Source of the DNA: Desulfofundulus thermobenzoicus
Lineage (GTDB): Bacteria > Bacillota > Desulfotomaculia > Desulfotomaculales > Desulfovirgulaceae
Reading direction: 5' to 3'
Length of the DNA: 39,208 nucleotides
Assembly: GCF_009428905.1 (NCBI RefSeq)
Contig: NZ_WHYR01000032.1
Span: 1 to 39,208 of the forward strand
The translations under genes were made by a program, and so were the position numbers. The notes beneath the pieces are model-generated. The model did not search any database. It was not told where the DNA came from and saw only the letters and a list, made by a program, of their open reading frames with translations. Position 1 is the stretch's first letter. Each line of letters starts with the position of its first letter. Shown piece by piece: positions 1 through 8,939 of the stretch.

Positions 1-2
1 TC

Positions 3-224
3 CTGGGCTACATGAAAGTGGCCTTTCCCCTGATGCTCATGTCCATTGTGGTCTCCACGGTATACCTGCTCTTCTGGCACCATTACCACGGGCTGGTGTC
101 CCTGCTGGGCACCCTGGCGGCCGGTGCACTGATCTGGCTGGTTTCCATCCCCGTGAATAATCTGCTGTTACGCACGGAAGAAACCTCTGCCGGGAAAGTG
201 CTCTCCGGGCCGGGACAGGCATGA
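3..224 (+). CDS. C-terminal fragment of an ion/anion permease
   Basis: Only the last 73 codons are in the window; the frame is open from base 3 and stops with TGA at 222-224. The fragment holds two hydrophobic segments (about VAFPLMLMSIVVSTVYLLF and LLGTLAAGALIWLVSIPV) and a short polar tail, as at the end of a multi-span transporter. The pattern of a Lys-containing turn followed by FPLMLMSIVVSTVYL resembles the last helices of SLC13/DASS or ArsB/NhaD permeases, but so little is visible that substrate and family are a guess. It is followed by its own terminator, so it is probably not co-transcribed with acs. Confidence 0.55.
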   Translation: MGYMKVAFPLMLMSIVVSTVYLLFWHHYHGLVSLLGTLAAGALIWLVSIPVNNLLLRTEETSAGKVLSGPGQA

Positions 225-329
225 TGTGGCGTATGTCTGAAGATCCCGTGCCATATGCTGGTAACTTACTGATTTGATAGCTTCCTGGCCAGGGCCTGGT
301 CTTTTAAAAAAGCAAGCTTTGATAATCAA

Positions 330-356
330 CCGGTCACATCCAATGACCGGTTTTTT
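330..356 (+). terminator. Intrinsic terminator after the permease
   Basis: CCGGTCA (330-336), a 7-base loop and TGACCGG (344-350) form a perfect 7-bp stem, followed by six T (351-356). It ends the transcript of the upstream permease fragment. Confidence 0.85.
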
Positions 357-648
357 AACATTAAGAACTGACCACGTTTCCACAATAGGGGCGGGGTGTT
401 TTTATTGTTCAGGTGGTCATACCATAAGCCGAACGAGTTTTACGACCGTTCACACCAGTATTATAGACTTTTGAGGTGGAAATTCGACGCTTTAGCAGAA
501 AATTCTTAGTGTTATGAATTCAGTTGGTGTACGATACAATACAGACAAAATATATCAAATTGTGCAGGGAAAAAGGGATGAACCGAAAAGCCCATGTCCG
601 GGGTGGGGGAAGGAGGCAGAAAAAACACCAGTTAAGGAGGTTTTGCAT
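357..648 (+). promoter_or_regulatory. acs upstream region and leader
   Basis: This 292-base stretch between the permease terminator and the chosen acs start must hold the acs promoter. A TACAAT at 535-540 could be a -10 box but lacks a good -35. The reading frame stays open back to an ATG at 514, but the 45 extra codons have no ribosome binding site, are unlike the rest of the protein and are not part of the usual family length. No operator is assigned. Confidence 0.35.
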
Positions 649-2604
649 GTGTCCAGCGAAGACAGAGCTCTGGAAGTACTATTAAAAGAGGACCGGGTAT
701 TCCCGCCGCCGCCCCATTTTATAGAGAAGGCGGTAGTCAAGGATCAGACTCCGTACGAAGAAGCCCGGGCCGACCGGGAGGCCTTCTGGGCCAGACAGGC
801 CGAACGCCTGGACTGGTTCCAGAAATGGGATAAGGTGCTGGATGCCGGTCAGGCACCGTTTTACAAGTGGTTTGTGAACGGTAAGTTAAACGTTTCGTAC
901 AACTGTATCGACCGCCACCTGAATGCCGGGCGCAGGACCAGGGCGGCCATCATCTGGGAGGGGGAACCGGGGGACGACCGGATTCTCACCTACCAGGATC
1001 TCTACCGGGAAGTGACCAGATGCGCCAATGTGCTCAAGGAGATGGGGGTCAAGCGGGGTGACCGGGTGAGCATCTACCTGCCCATGATTCCCGAACTGCC
1101 CATTGTCATGCTGGCCTGCGCCCGCATAGGTGCCACCCACAGCGTGGTCTTCGGCGGCTTCTCCGCAGAATCCTTGAGGGACCGCATCAACGACTGCCAG
1201 GCCAAACTGGTGGTGACGGCCGACGGCGGCTGGCGACGGGGGAATATCGTACCCCTGAAAAAGAACTGCGATGATGCCCTGGCCGGATGCCCCACGGTGG
1301 AAAAGGTGCTCCTGGTCAGGCGCACCGGCCAGGAGGTCGATCTTGTGGAGGGCCGGGATTTCTGGTACCACGAGATGATGGCCGCCGCCCCCATCGGCTG
1401 TGAGCCGGAGCAAATGGACGCGGAGGATATGCTGTTCATCCTCTACACCAGCGGAACCACGGGGAAACCCAAGGGGATTGTCCATACCACCGGCGGGTAC
1501 CTGGTGGGCGTTTCCGCCACCCACCGGATGATTTTCGATATCAGGGATGATGATATTTACTGGTGTACCGCCGACATAGGATGGATCACCGGCCACTCCT
1601 ATATCGTTTACGGTCCCCTGGCCAATGGTTGCACCACGGTGATGTACGAAGGGAGTCCCGACTGGCCGGATAAGGATCGCTTCTGGGCCATTGTGGAAAA
1701 GTACGGGGTGAACATTTTATATACCGCTCCCACGGCCATCCGCACCTTCATGAAGTGGGGCCCGGAATGGCCCGCCCGGCGGGACCTGTCCTCCCTGCGT
1801 TTGCTGGGAACGGTGGGCGAGCCCATCAACCCCGAGGCCTGGATCTGGTACTACAAATACATTGGCCGGGAGCGCTGTCCCATTGTGGATACCTGGTGGC
1901 AGACGGAAACCGGTATGATCCTTATCTCCCCCCTTCCGGGCGTTACTTCCCTGAAGCCGGGTTCAGCCACGGTGCCCTTCCCGGGGGTGGAGGCGGCTGT
2001 GGTGGATGGGGCGGGTAACCCCGTTCCGCCCGGCAGCGGCGGATACCTGGTGTTGAAGTCCCCCTGGCCGGCCATGTTACGGACCATCTACGGGGATCCA
2101 GACCGGTATATAGCCCAGTACTGGAGCCGTTTTGAAAATATGTACTTCACCGGGGACGGGGCCGGGTGGGACGAAGATGGTTACTTCTGGGTCATGGGCC
2201 GGGTGGATGATGTGATTAACGTCAGCGGTCACCGCCTGGGGACCATGGAAATCGAAAGCGCCCTGGTGGAGCACCCGGCGGTGGCGGAAGCTGCGGTTAT
2301 AGGCAAGACCCACGAGTTAAAGGGGCAGGCGGTAAGCGCCTTTGTGACTCTAAAGGAAGGTATCCGGGGCACCTCCGAGCTGGCGGTTGAATTAAAGGCC
2401 CATGTGGCCCAAAAGATCGGTGCCCTGGCCCGGCCGGAGGATATTTTCTTTACCGCCGAGCTGCCCAAAACCCGCAGCGGTAAGATTATGCGCCGCCTGT
2501 TGCGGGATATAGCCGAAGGGCGGGTGCTGGGTGATACCACCACCCTGGCCGATCCCGCTGTGATGACTCAGATTAAAGATAATTACAGTTCGCAGGAAGG
2601 TTAG
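649..2604 (+). CDS. acs: Acetyl-CoA synthetase (AMP-forming)
   Basis: Activates acetate with ATP and CoA to acetyl-CoA through an acetyl-adenylate. With the GTG start at 649 the protein is 651 residues, the normal Acs length; AAGGAGG at 634-640 lies 8 bases before this start, while the upstream ATG at 514 has none. Visible adenylate-forming-enzyme motifs are the phosphate loop [11 protein letters not shown] (about 266-276), TWWQTETG (415-422), the hinge region [15 protein letters not shown] (about 517-531) and [11 protein letters not shown] with Lys612, the lysine that is acetylated to switch off Acs in many bacteria. N-terminal ACAS_N, AMP-binding and C-terminal domains are all present. No protein acetyltransferase or deacetylase gene is nearby. 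The next gene pair is a LytS/LytR system that may regulate it. Confidence 0.95.
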   Translation: MSSEDRALEVLLKEDRVFPPPPHFIEKAVVKDQTPYEEARADREAFWARQAERLDWFQKWDKVLDAGQAPFYKWFVNGKLNVSYNCIDRHLNAGRRTRAAIIWEGEPGDDRILTYQDLYREVTRCANVLKEMGVKRGDRVSIYLPMIPELPIVMLACARIGATHSVVFGGFSAESLRDRINDCQAKLVVTADGGWRRGNIVPLKKNCDDALAGCPTVEKVLLVRRTGQEVDLVEGRDFWYHEMMAAAPIGCEPEQMDAEDMLFILYTSGTTGKPKGIVHTTGGYLVGVSATHRMIFDIRDDDIYWCTADIGWITGHSYIVYGPLANGCTTVMYEGSPDWPDKDRFWAIVEKYGVNILYTAPTAIRTFMKWGPEWPARRDLSSLRLLGTVGEPINPEAWIWYYKYIGRERCPIVDTWWQTETGMILISPLPGVTSLKPGSATVPFPGVEAAVVDGAGNPVPPGSGGYLVLKSPWPAMLRTIYGDPDRYIAQYWSRFENMYFTGDGAGWDEDGYFWVMGRVDDVINVSGHRLGTMEIESALVEHPAVAEAAVIGKTHELKGQAVSAFVTLKEGIRGTSELAVELKAHVAQKIGALARPEDIFFTAELPKTRSGKIMRRLLRDIAEGRVLGDTTTLADPAVMTQIKDNYSSQEG

Positions 2605-2681
2605 GTGCCGTTTCTGCCGGACAATGGCCGGAATAATACAATGCCGGTTGATTGGATGGGGCTATATCTATTATGTAGTGA

Positions 2682-2714
2682 CGGGAATCTATCGTAATCG
2701 GGAATCTATCTAAT
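2682..2714. repeat. Short tandem direct repeat
   Basis: CGGGAATCTATC occurs at 2682-2693 and again at 2699-2710, each followed by a TAAT. It lies just upstream of the 2721-2756 inverted repeat in the acs-lytS gap. No function is assigned. Confidence 0.6.
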
Positions 2715-2720
2715 CAAGTA

Positions 2721-2756
2721 AATTAGAGGCAGGTTTAAAAAAACCTGCCTCTAATT
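2721..2756. terminator. Perfect 16-bp inverted repeat after acs
   Basis: AATTAGAGGCAGGTTT (2721-2736) pairs perfectly with AAACCTGCCTCTAATT (2741-2756) around a 4-base loop. The A/T-rich ends can serve as a U-tract in either direction. It most likely ends acs transcription and separates it from lytS. Confidence 0.75.
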
Positions 2757-2850
2757 TATCAAAACGCTTTTTTATTCCCGCTGGAGGAATGGACATTCGG
2801 AGGACGTATACTTATAATAATTAATGTAATGATGAAAGAGGGCCCTGTAT

Positions 2851-2878
2851 TTGAATATAAAGAAAATTAAGGTAATAA
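2851..2878 (+). promoter_or_regulatory. Candidate sigma-A promoter for lytSR
   Basis: TTGAAT (2851-2856), a 16-base spacer, and TAATAA (2873-2878). It is the best match in the 443-base gap between acs and the sensor kinase and leaves a leader of about 160 bases. Confidence 0.4.
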
Positions 2879-2986
2879 CGACAAGTTTAACGTTACCGGA
2901 CATCGGGAGTGAACATGTTTCCAGGGAATTTCCCATGCCGCTAATGGCAGCATCACGAAGGAAGAAAATGTCTTTTAAAAGAGGCA

Positions 2987-3039
2987 CCGGTGAGCGCCGG
3001 GCCGCTTAACCCGACGACCAACGACTATTTTCAAGGAGG
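2987..3039 (+). promoter_or_regulatory. lytS leader blocks shared with amtB
   Basis: Two blocks, CCGGTGAGCGCCGGG (2987-3001) and a stretch from 3012 to 3039 ending in AAGGAGG, recur before amtB at 11064-11078 and 11101-11126. The second block is GACGACCAAC, then RACTAYTTT, then AAGGAGG at both sites. It includes the ribosome binding site, so it may be a translation-control element. No known riboswitch class was recognised. Confidence 0.45.
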
Positions 3040-3047
3040 GGGCGAGG

Positions 3048-4376
3048 ATGCAAAAAAGACTGGCCCTGGGTGTTATTGCCCGCTGGTTGCCCATCAACCT
3101 GCTGGCTACCGGTTTGGTCCTTTTATGGGACCCCGCCGCCTGGATGCTGGTGGTGGCTATGCTTTGCGTGAATGCCGTGGCGGCCTTTCTGGTGAACGAT
3201 TATTTGCAAAAGCAAAGGCTGGTTAACTTAAAAGCCGAAAAACATCCCCTGGACTCCACCCTCCAGATTGCCAGTCAGACCTTACCCTACCTGCGCCGGG
3301 GCTTAAATGAACAAACGGCGGAAAAGACGGCGGAGATTATTCAACGGATCAGTGACGTTTCGGCCGTAGCCATTACCGACCGGCACAAGGTGCTGGCCTA
3401 TATCGGTGCCGGGGCGGACCACCACCGTCCGGGCCGGCCCATTATGACCGACGCCACCCGGGAAGTTTTGAGCACCGGTCAGCTTAAGGTGGTTATCAAC
3501 GGCTATGACCTGCACTGTCCCGTTCCCACCTGCCCCCTGCAGTCGGCGGTGATTGCCCCCCTTAAGTGTAAGGAAGAGGTGGTGGGCACCATCAAACTTT
3601 ACCGTACCCAGCCGGGGGAAGTGCCGGTGGCCTTGATCAAACTGGCGGTAGGTGTGGCCCAGTTGCTGGGCATGCAAATGGAACTGGCGGAACTGGACCG
3701 CCAGGCGCAGCTGGTCACGGAGGCTGAGCTGGATGCCCTCCATGCCCAGATCAACCCCCATTTCCTTTTCAATACCCTGAACACCATCATCATGTTCAGC
3801 CGGACCAACCCGGAAACGGCCCGGCGGCTTTTAATCCGGCTGTCCTGTTTTTTCCGCCACGCATTGAAACGGCACGGCCATTTTAATACTCTGAAGGAGG
3901 AAATCGAATATTTAAATACTTATTTAATTCTGGAGAAGGCCCGTTTTCGTGACAAGCTGCGTATTGTGCGTAATATAGACCGGGAACTGCTGGATTACCG
4001 GGTGCCGGTACTGACCATCCAGCCCCTGGTGGAAAATGCCATCAAACACGGCATACTGCCCAAGCCCGGCCAGGGCACCGTGCAGATTACGGCCCAGCGG
4101 CTGGATGAGGATATGCTGATTGTGATCCGGGACGACGGGGTGGGCATAGCGCCGGAAAGGCTGCCCGAAATACTGCGCCCCGGGGTCGGTTCGGGTAACG
4201 GCGTGGGATTGAGCAATGTACATGAGCGGTTAAAGGGATTGTTTGGAGAGGATTACGGTTTGCGCATAATCAGCGCGGTCAACGCCGGGACATCGGTTTA
4301 TGTGCGGGTGCCTTTGATGTGCAAATTGATTAAAGAGGAGGGGAGAGCGGATGAAACTCAAAGCGTTAATCGTTGA
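3048..4376 (+). CDS. LytS-type sensor histidine kinase
   Basis: Membrane sensor kinase of the LytS/YehU class, expected to phosphorylate the response regulator encoded next. Two closely spaced hydrophobic segments lie in residues 4-50, too few for the six-span 5TM-LYT sensor of classical LytS. Residues about 65-205 look like a GAF-type sensor region with Cys157, Cys162 and Cys174. The His_kinase motif ALHAQINPHFLFNTLN carries the phospho-acceptor His238; the N box QPLVENAIKHG is at 325-335 and the G1 box DDGVGI at 362-367. Start ATG 3048 follows a strong AAGGAGG. The stop overlaps the regulator gene by 26 bases. The signal is unknown; position next to acs suggests carbon or acetate status, which is inference only. 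Confidence 0.9.
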   Translation: MQKRLALGVIARWLPINLLATGLVLLWDPAAWMLVVAMLCVNAVAAFLVNDYLQKQRLVNLKAEKHPLDSTLQIASQTLPYLRRGLNEQTAEKTAEIIQRISDVSAVAITDRHKVLAYIGAGADHHRPGRPIMTDATREVLSTGQLKVVINGYDLHCPVPTCPLQSAVIAPLKCKEEVVGTIKLYRTQPGEVPVALIKLAVGVAQLLGMQMELAELDRQAQLVTEAELDALHAQINPHFLFNTLNTIIMFSRTNPETARRLLIRLSCFFRHALKRHGHFNTLKEEIEYLNTYLILEKARFRDKLRIVRNIDRELLDYRVPVLTIQPLVENAIKHGILPKPGQGTVQITAQRLDEDMLIVIRDDGVGIAPERLPEILRPGVGSGNGVGLSNVHERLKGLFGEDYGLRIISAVNAGTSVYVRVPLMCKLIKEEGRADETQSVNR

Positions 4377-5133
4377 TGACGAGTATCCCGCCCGCCAGGA
4401 GTTGCGTTACGCCCTGGGCAATTTCGAAAACGTGGAGATTGTGGGGGAGGCCACCAATGCCCAGGAGGCCCTGGCCCTGATCAAAGCCCTGGACTATCAG
4501 GTGCTTTTCCTGGACATTTCCATGCCCGGCATGAACGGTCTGGAACTGGGAGCGGCCATTCAGGAACTACCCCGCCAGCCCCAGGTGATCTTTGTCACCG
4601 CCTACGATGAATATGCCGTACAGGCCTTCGAGGTCAACGCGGTGGATTACCTGCTCAAACCGGTGGATCAGGCTCGCTTGAAGAAAGCCGTGGATAAGGT
4701 GTTTAAGATAAGGCAGGAGGCGGTGGCGGCGGAAGCAGCCGCCACAGGGGAGGAATCCGCACCGGCGCCCGTCCGGGGGGACAACGGCAGCCAGATCAAA
4801 ATCGACCGCATTCCCGCGGAAAAGCAGGGCAAAACCGTGCTGGTGGCAGAGTCGGATATTGTCTATGCTTTTACGGAACAGGATTATATATATATCAAAA
4901 CCTATGCGGATAAATTGTTTACCCGTTTTACTTTGAAGGAACTGGAAGCCCGGTTGAATCCGGCCATGTTTTTCCGCACGCACCGTTGTTATATAGTCAA
5001 TTTGCACAAAGTAAAAGAAATAGTGCCCTTCTTTAACGGCACCTATAATCTGGTGGTGGATGACAGGGATAACAGCGAGGTGCCCGTGAGCCGGGCTCAG
5101 GCCAAGAAGTTGCGCAGGATACTGGGCTTTTAA
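4351..5133 (+). CDS. LytTR-family response regulator
   Basis: DNA-binding response regulator, partner of the overlapping sensor kinase. Residues 1-120 are a CheY-like receiver with Asp9/Asp10, the phospho-acceptor Asp55 (LFLDISMPGMNG), Thr84 and Lys103 (DYLLKPVD). An Ala/Glu-rich linker (about 120-150) leads to a C-terminal LytTR domain (about 155-260) with typical segments such as FFRTHRCYIVNLHKVKEI and VPVSRAQAKKLRRIL. The ATG at 4351 is preceded by AGGAGGGGAGAG. LytTR regulators bind paired short direct repeats; I could not point to a convincing pair upstream of acs or of lytS. A terminator follows directly. Confidence 0.92.
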   Translation: MKLKALIVDDEYPARQELRYALGNFENVEIVGEATNAQEALALIKALDYQVLFLDISMPGMNGLELGAAIQELPRQPQVIFVTAYDEYAVQAFEVNAVDYLLKPVDQARLKKAVDKVFKIRQEAVAAEAAATGEESAPAPVRGDNGSQIKIDRIPAEKQGKTVLVAESDIVYAFTEQDYIYIKTYADKLFTRFTLKELEARLNPAMFFRTHRCYIVNLHKVKEIVPFFNGTYNLVVDDRDNSEVPVSRAQAKKLRRILGF

Positions 5134-5143
5134 CTGCAGGAAT

Positions 5144-5181
5144 AAAGAACCGGTATACCTTTTAAAGGATACCGGTTCTTT
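5144..5181. terminator. Intrinsic terminator after the response regulator
   Basis: AAAGAACCGGTAT (5144-5156) pairs with ATACCGGTTCTTT (5169-5181), with an imperfect inner part. The A-run before and T-run after make it usable from both sides. Confidence 0.75.
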
Positions 5182-5304
5182 GAATTAATTACAGAGGGTC
5201 CCGTCATATCCAATTTATCTATGATTTCTACATGTATAGCCAGCGGGTATACTTTGACCATCTCAGGGACCTGGCTGTAATTCATCATAATTCCGCGTTC
5301 ATTT

Positions 5305-6066
5305 CTAGGTCCTGACGATTAAAGTAACGATCATACCGATAAAACCAATGGCTACTGCCATTAGTAGTCTTATGGTCCATGTCCTGTTATTATCTAACTT
5401 GTCATATACATTTTTTTCAATCGTTCTGATTTCCTGGCGCAGGGTATTAATTTCCTGGCGCAAACCACTGTCAACGGTTTTGATTTCCTGGCGCAGGTTG
5501 CTTTCAGTGGCTTTGATTTCCTGGCGCAAACCATTATCGATGTTTTTTATTTCCTGGCGCAGGGTATTAATTTCCTGGCGCAAACCACTGTCAACGGTTT
5601 TAATTTCCTGGCGCAAACCACTGTCAACGGTTTTAATTTCCTGGCGCAAACCACTGTCAACGGTTTTAATTTCCTGGCGCAAACCACTGTCAACGGTTTT
5701 AATTTCCTGGCGCAAACCACTGTCAACGGTTTTGATTTCCTGGCGCAAACCACTGTCAACGGTTTTGATTTCCTGGCGCAACTTGTTTTCCGTGTCCTTA
5801 ATTTCCTGGCGCAGGTTGGTTTCAATGGTTTTGATTTCCTGGCGCAATTTGTTTTCCGTGTCCTTAATTTCATCCCGTAGCCGGTGTTCCATATTATCCA
5901 TCCGGTTAATGAGAAAAATTAAGGGATCCGGTTGCCGCCTGGCCTCCCAGTTACTTTCCTCCGAGGATGCCGCTATTTCTTTTTTTGCTTCTTCCACTGC
6001 GCACACCGCCCTTCCGGTACCCCTTGCCTTTATTTTACCATTTGCCAGCATTCCGAGGCAATCCAT
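5305..6066 (-). CDS. Repetitive coiled-coil membrane protein
   Basis: Unrecognised family. A polar N-terminal part is followed by an uninterrupted array built on the unit LRQEIKTVDSG: twelve eleven-residue units, six of them identical in a row, plus two seven-residue units (LRQEINT), then LDNNRTWTIRLLM and one C-terminal membrane helix (about AVAIGFIGMIVTLIV). Eleven- and seven-residue steps both keep Leu and Ile on one face, so a long parallel coiled coil anchored by a C-terminal helix is expected. The start at 6066 is 15 bases after the chemoreceptor stop with AACAAGG as a weak binding site; the two genes look co-transcribed. It may be a stalk or scaffold near the receptor, but no function is known. 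The opposite-strand frame 5348-6247 is a shadow of the repeats. Confidence 0.75.
   Translation of the reverse strand: MDCLGMLANGKIKARGTGRAVCAVEEAKKEIAASSEESNWEARRQPDPLIFLINRMDNMEHRLRDEIKDTENKLRQEIKTIETNLRQEIKDTENKLRQEIKTVDSGLRQEIKTVDSGLRQEIKTVDSGLRQEIKTVDSGLRQEIKTVDSGLRQEIKTVDSGLRQEINTLRQEIKNIDNGLRQEIKATESNLRQEIKTVDSGLRQEINTLRQEIRTIEKNVYDKLDNNRTWTIRLLMAVAIGFIGMIVTLIVRT
5581..5778 (-). repeat. Six tandem 33-bp coding repeats
   Basis: Six nearly identical 33-bp units (starting at 5581, 5614, 5647, 5680, 5713 and 5746) differ only at an occasional A/G position and each encode LRQEIKTVDSG. Diverged copies flank them from about 5430 to 5875. The near identity points to recent unit duplication by slippage or recombination, so copy number may differ between strains. 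Confidence 0.95.
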
Positions 6067-6081
6067 ATCTTACACCTTGTT

Positions 6082-7854
6082 TTACACTTTAAACCGGGAA
6101 GCGATGGACTGCAGTTCAGCGGCCAGGGTGCTCAGGGACTCGGCGGTGGCCGACACCTCTTCCATGGCCGAGGACTGTTCCTCTGCCGACGCAGTAATAT
6201 TTTGTACACCGGTGGATATTTCCTGGGCGGCCAGGGCCACCTCCTGAATTTGACCGGTGAGATTCTGCACCGAATTGATGATTTCCAGTAAAGAGCGGTT
6301 TACTTCTTCCACCATCCGGCTTCCGGCCCTGACTTCCCTGGTGCTGGTATCCGCAGCCCCCACCGCCTGATCCATTTCCTGTTGAATGGCCTGAATGACC
6401 TCCTGTATTTCTTTGGCCGCCCCCGCCGATTGTTCGGCCAGGCTGCGCACTTCTTCGGCCACCACGGCGAAACCCCGCCCGTGTTCTCCCGCCCGGGCGG
6501 CCTCGATGGCCGCATTTAATGCCAGCAGGTTGGTCTGTTCGGCAATCCGGGTGATCAGCTCCACCATGGCGCTGATATTTTGCGATTTCGATTTGAGATC
6601 GTCCATGGTCCGGGAAGCCGCTTCTGCGGCCCTGGCTATATTATTCATTTGGGTGCTGATTTTTTCCATGGCCAGGGTCCCTTCACCGGCGTGCTGGGAT
6701 ACCTTGGCCGCCGCATCGGATACCCGCTGGGCGTTTTCAGATACCTGTTCGGCCGAACCGGCCACCTGGCTGATGGTGGCCGCCACCTGGCTGGCCCCCG
6801 CCGCCGTTTCTTCGGCGGTGGAGGTCAGTTGCTGGGAGGCGGCGGAAAGGGCGCGGGATTTTTCCACCAGTTCCCGGGCCATATGTTTCAAACTGGCGGC
6901 CATCTGGTTGAATGCCCGGGCCATCCGGCCCACCTCATCCCGGGTATTTACGTTGATCTCCCCACCGCTTAAATCACCGGCGGCAATGCGCGTGGCCTTT
7001 TCCTCAATGCGCACCAGGGGACTGGCGATTGATCGGGCCGTATAAAAACTGACTCCCAGGCCGGCCAGCAGGGCCAGAATAATCAGGGCGGGTACCATAA
7101 CCATGGCCTGTTGTATCCGTGTGGTGTTTGTCGCTTTGCCTTGCTCCAAAAGTTCCTGCTGGTATTCCACCAGACCCTGTCCGGCGGTAATCACTGTTTT
7201 CAGGGTATCACCACTGGTAATCATAAATGATTCCAGTTCGTCCATCCTGTTATCCTGCCGTAGTTTGATGGCCTCCTCGGCGTACTTGAGGGAATCGGCA
7301 TGGGCTTTTTGAAAATAGGCATGCAGGGTACGTCCCTGTTCGTCATCCAGGTGCTGGGCCAGATCGGAGATCTCCTGTCCCACTTTTTTTGCTTCAGCTT
7401 GATAATTGTTCAAATAGTTGGGGTTGCCCGTAAGCATATAGCCGCGCAGATCCAGGGCCGATCTTTCATACTGGATGAGGATATCCTGGGCCATGCTGAT
7501 TACTGCTGTTTTGTGCTCCACCAGATCGCTGTATGAGCTGTTTATCAGGTATAGCTGGGTCAGGGACAGAAATCCCATGATCAGGGTAAGAAGCAAAACT
7601 GTGCCAAAGCCAAGAATTAACTTGCTGCGTATTTGCATACCCTTGCGATTTAAAAGGCGGTAAAAATCACAGCGGCGGCATTCCTCGCTTTTTTCCGCCG
7701 TGGAACCCTGTTCTTTACCGCCGCACAGGGTATGGTCCACCAGCCAGCAATCCCTCCCCCTGTTTTGCGTATAGGCCGGACAACAGTCTTTCCTTTCCTC
7801 CGGACATGCCTTATATTCCCAGCAATTTTTTCCGGCTTTTTTGTTTTTTTTCAT
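6082..7854 (-). CDS. Methyl-accepting chemotaxis protein, two-CW N-terminus
   Basis: Transmembrane chemoreceptor of 590 residues. The cytosolic N-terminus has eight Cys in the first 62 residues (11, 17, 24, 25, 36, 44, 59, 62), including the two CW pairs ([10 protein letters not shown] and [10 protein letters not shown]) of the two-CW domain, a probable metal or Fe-S site. Next come membrane helix 1 (about 78-100), a helical sensor region (100-250), helix 2 (251-270), HAMP (271-325) and the signalling domain with [20 protein letters not shown] and a Gln/Ala-rich tail. I chose ATG 7854, with GGGAGAAAG just upstream; the 36-codon extension to 7962 lacks a binding site. It precedes the coiled-coil gene in one transcript. 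Likely role: energy or redox taxis, by inference from the Cys cluster. Confidence 0.9.
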   Translation of the reverse strand: MKKNKKAGKNCWEYKACPEERKDCCPAYTQNRGRDCWLVDHTLCGGKEQGSTAEKSEECRRCDFYRLLNRKGMQIRSKLILGFGTVLLLTLIMGFLSLTQLYLINSSYSDLVEHKTAVISMAQDILIQYERSALDLRGYMLTGNPNYLNNYQAEAKKVGQEISDLAQHLDDEQGRTLHAYFQKAHADSLKYAEEAIKLRQDNRMDELESFMITSGDTLKTVITAGQGLVEYQQELLEQGKATNTTRIQQAMVMVPALIILALLAGLGVSFYTARSIASPLVRIEEKATRIAAGDLSGGEINVNTRDEVGRMARAFNQMAASLKHMARELVEKSRALSAASQQLTSTAEETAAGASQVAATISQVAGSAEQVSENAQRVSDAAAKVSQHAGEGTLAMEKISTQMNNIARAAEAASRTMDDLKSKSQNISAMVELITRIAEQTNLLALNAAIEAARAGEHGRGFAVVAEEVRSLAEQSAGAAKEIQEVIQAIQQEMDQAVGAADTSTREVRAGSRMVEEVNRSLLEIINSVQNLTGQIQEVALAAQEISTGVQNITASAEEQSSAMEEVSATAESLSTLAAELQSIASRFKV

Positions 7855-8014
7855 TATCTTTCTCCCTCTTCCCTTTGTCTCTACGGTTTTCATACTTATA
7901 TATAAAATTCGACAGAAAGGACGGGTTCTAAAGAACCTTTCCGGGGTATATTTTGGTGCCATTATGGTTTACACTAAGATCGGATCAGGCATTAACTGGC
8001 AGGGAAGGTGGGCA

Positions 8015-8368
8015 ATGGGGATGCAGGCCGTATGGGACATGCTGAGTGATCAGAAAATCTGGAGCCTCCTGGGGAACGTACAGCGCCGTTTGGATGAAGA
8101 TGTGGTGCGCTTGATGTTCATCGAGCTGTTCAGCCGGGTGAAAATACTGGAAGAAGAAAATCTGGCTTTAAGAGTTTTGCTTATGGAGCAGGAACTGGTT
8201 GATGAGGATTTGTACGAGGTAACCAGGCAGGCGGTACGGGAATTTTTAAAAGAAAAGGACGACCAGCGGGCGGCGGAAAGCGATTTCTTTGCCCGGTCGG
8301 GCGTGCCCTTTCCGGAATGGGTCAATTTCAAACTCAGGGGTACATTTGATAATATTGCTCTGGAATAG
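8015..8368 (+). CDS. Hypothetical protein, 117 residues
   Basis: I do not recognise this family. The protein is acidic and mostly helical by appearance, with an amphipathic stretch VVRLMFIELFSRVKILEEEN that could form a short coiled coil, then an aromatic C-terminal part (FFARSGVPFPEWVNFKL). There is no signal peptide or membrane helix once the start is placed at ATG 8015, which has GGGAAGG six bases upstream; the longer frame from 7841 reads into the divergent chemoreceptor start region and has no binding site. A second ATG at 8021 is possible. It is transcribed away from the chemoreceptor, 160 bases apart, and precedes acpS by 153 bases. A DNA- or partner-binding adaptor role is only a guess. 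Confidence 0.65.
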   Translation: MGMQAVWDMLSDQKIWSLLGNVQRRLDEDVVRLMFIELFSRVKILEEENLALRVLLMEQELVDEDLYEVTRQAVREFLKEKDDQRAAESDFFARSGVPFPEWVNFKLRGTFDNIALE

Positions 8369-8521
8369 GAACCCGGGCACCGCCGGATGAAAATGAAACC
8401 ATGTTTTCTCAAATAAGCCGGCAGGTTTTTTAATCCGGAGGGAGAATTGAGTGTTGGGTGGCACCAAAGCGAGTTCACGGAATATACCTGCCAATTTTTA
8501 ATCAGCCAGAGGAAGATCCAT

Positions 8522-8914
8522 ATGGATACAATAGATGTGCGGGGGATTGGTACGGATCTGGTGGCCATAGGGAGAGTGAAAAAAGCGGTGGCCAGATTCG
8601 GAGAGCGTTTTATAAACCGGGTCTTTACACCCGGCGAGCGTGCCTGCTGTGCCGTTCGACGGGATCCCCATCCCTGTTATGCGGCCCGCTTTGCGGCCAA
8701 GGAAGCGGTGTTGAAGTCCCTGGGAACCGGTCTTTCGGCCGGCTCCCGTTGGCGGGATATAGAAGTGGTGCGGGACGGCAGGGGGGTTCCCGGGGTGGTT
8801 CTGCATGGAGGTGCGGCCGCCATAGCCCGGGAAAAGGGTATCCGCAGGATTCTGTTGACCCTTTCCCATGACGGGGATTATGCCGTGGCCTTTGCCATGG
8901 CCCTCGGTGATTAA
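8522..8914 (+). CDS. acpS: Holo-[acyl-carrier-protein] synthase
   Basis: Transfers 4'-phosphopantetheine from CoA to apo-ACP. The 130-residue length is normal. Both family motifs are present: GIGTDLVAIGRV (9-20) with the Mg-binding Asp12, and ARFAAKEAVLKSLGTG (about 55-70) with Glu61. ATG 8522 lies just after AGAGGAAG; an upstream in-frame TTG at 8447 sits too close to its own GGAGGGAG and would add a non-family extension. The gene directly precedes the NAD(P)HX repair gene by 25 bases, an arrangement common in Firmicutes and other bacteria, so the two are likely one operon. Confidence 0.95.
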   Translation: MDTIDVRGIGTDLVAIGRVKKAVARFGERFINRVFTPGERACCAVRRDPHPCYAARFAAKEAVLKSLGTGLSAGSRWRDIEVVRDGRGVPGVVLHGGAAAIAREKGIRRILLTLSHDGDYAVAFAMALGD

Positions 8915-8939
8915 CTGGTTGGATTCGGAGGTGTACTGT

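Noticed and set aside
514..648. N-terminal extension of acs from ATG 514
   Set aside because: No binding site at 514, a strong one before GTG 649, and Acs proteins begin at about the latter.
886..1596. Long minus-strand frames opposite acs and similar ones opposite nif, thrC, glgP and others
   Set aside because: These are shadows caused by high GC at third codon positions of the real genes; compositions are Gly/Pro/His/Arg-rich and none has a supporting start.
5130..5288. Minus-strand 52-codon frame between the response regulator and the coiled-coil gene
   Set aside because: The first half has coding-like composition, but the 3' half runs through the terminator at 5144-5181 and the binding site is weak.
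5581..5778. Tandem repeats as a possible CRISPR array
   Set aside because: Units are contiguous and in frame with no unique spacers; they encode coiled-coil residues.
5348..6247. Plus-strand 299-codon frame across the 33-bp repeats
   Set aside because: It is the antisense shadow of the coiled-coil gene; the repeat length, a multiple of three, keeps all frames open. No ribosome binding site.
8447..8521. TTG 8447 as the acpS start
   Set aside because: Spacing to GGAGGGAG is too short and the extra 25 residues are not found in AcpS.
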